From positions 1 through 7,939 of the forward strand of contig JALOTI010000076.1 of the NCBI GenBank assembly GCA_025457985.1: DNA of 7,939 nt. Direction: 5' to 3'. Shown here piece after piece: positions 7,211 to 7,939 of the stretch. Origin of the DNA: Leptospira sp. Its GTDB lineage: Bacteria > Spirochaetota > Leptospiria > Leptospirales > Leptospiraceae. The position numbers were made by a program, and so were the translations under genes. Under the pieces are notes generated by a model that was given only the letters and a program-made list of their open reading frames with translations, was not told the origin of the DNA and searched no databases. The number at the start of each line of letters is the position of its first letter. The first letter of the stretch is position 1.

Positions 7211-7939
7211 GTAAGAATTCTTCATTCCGCAGAAAACCCATTAATTCTACAGATGATGCAACCAACGCGTTAATATTAATTGTGGTAGGCAACGTTGGAT
7301 ACGAACTTCTTCGTTTTTGAGTTCAGCGCCGTGAACTTGGTGCGTAATATTTTGTAGTAGTTTTGTCAAATGGTGTCCTTTACAGGAATGTGTTCCAGCT
7401 ATTCTAAGTGTAATTTGTGAAGACTACTGCACACGCACCATCATTTTATTACGCTCGCAAATTTAAACATCTGCAAGTCAGCTGTTATTTTGTGTCGATT
7501 AAGGGTAATAAAATGTAGAAATGCATTACGAGACTATTGGTGAGAGTTGGTTTGTTTTTGAGTGAAACTAGGCTGGTTGAGATGTGTTAAAACCTTGGTA
7601 CCTTCAAATGTTTTAGATAATATTGAACTTTGTAACAAACCGTTATGAGGTTTGCCAGCTGAAAAACGTGTAGTGTGTATTGTTTTCTATTTAAGCTTGC
7701 TGAATAATTTGTTGTTTGTCAGCATAAGTAAGTTACAGGTTGTAGTTTCTGTTTGCCAGGTGACAATGGATACGACGTTGGGCACATTGTCAAACATATT
7801 GACCACTGATCATTACGTTGTCATAATGCACCCTCAGATCCATTGTAAGTTGACCTTTCAATCTCATTTATACAGGAGTAGTACCCTGAGGTGAAGTCAA
7901 ACGAGGCTACATGCAGCATCAAAGTGTTGTATAAATATT
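7211..7939. other. Downstream intron sequence, possibly with one more small exon
   Basis: This stretch begins with a GTAAGA splice donor and is mostly AT-rich non-coding sequence with many stops. I see no repeat family, RNA gene or mobile element in it. One candidate exon lies at 7760-7844: acceptor TTTGCCAG before it, donor GTAAGT after it, and, in the phase 0 required by the previous exon, a translation starting VTMDTTLGTLSNI. This faintly resembles the VTATDxDxGxxSxI opening of a cadherin repeat, but it lacks one residue and its remainder matches poorly. I do not annotate it as coding. Confidence 0.5.

Overview
The window joins two unlike pieces of DNA. Positions 1 to about 5,690 are bacterial: compact, intronless, tightly packed genes with operon spacing, envelope proteins and an ABC-F ATPase. 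The set of genes and the base composition (mostly 36-40% G+C, with one richer patch) suggest a Leptospira-like spirochaete. That genus call is an inference from protein character, not from a marker gene. From somewhere between about 5,690 and 6,119 to the end, the DNA looks animal. It carries two short exons of a cadherin-repeat protein, separated by a GT-AG intron, and long non-coding stretches.

Bacterial part. On the minus strand, three envelope genes run leftward as a likely operon: a 618-residue OmpA-family protein with a beta-propeller region (2849 to 993), a 246-residue single-span membrane protein (978 to 238), and the start of a third gene (241 to beyond position 1) that overlaps the second by four bases. 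Divergent from them is a complete YbiT-type ABC-F protein (plus strand, ATG at 2900, stop at 4540). Convergent with it is a 362-residue predicted outer-membrane beta-barrel protein (5665 to 4577, minus strand). Its start lies just after a seven-A tract that puts a better-looking ATG out of frame. A 12-bp inverted repeat spans the convergent gene ends.

Animal part. Exon 6120-6354 ends in phase 1, and exon 6996-7210 begins in the complementary phase. Joining them rebuilds one complete extracellular cadherin repeat flanked by parts of two others, so the intron assignment is well supported. The flanking splice sites show that the gene continues on both sides. Fat-like or other large cadherins are the closest in character.

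Interpretation. Intact bacterial operon structure directly abutting an intron-containing animal gene is best explained by an assembly or library chimera, or by bacterial contamination of an animal genome project. A genuine insertion of bacterial DNA into an animal genome is possible but needs reads crossing the junction. I see no rRNA, tRNA, CRISPR array, transposase or insertion-sequence ends.
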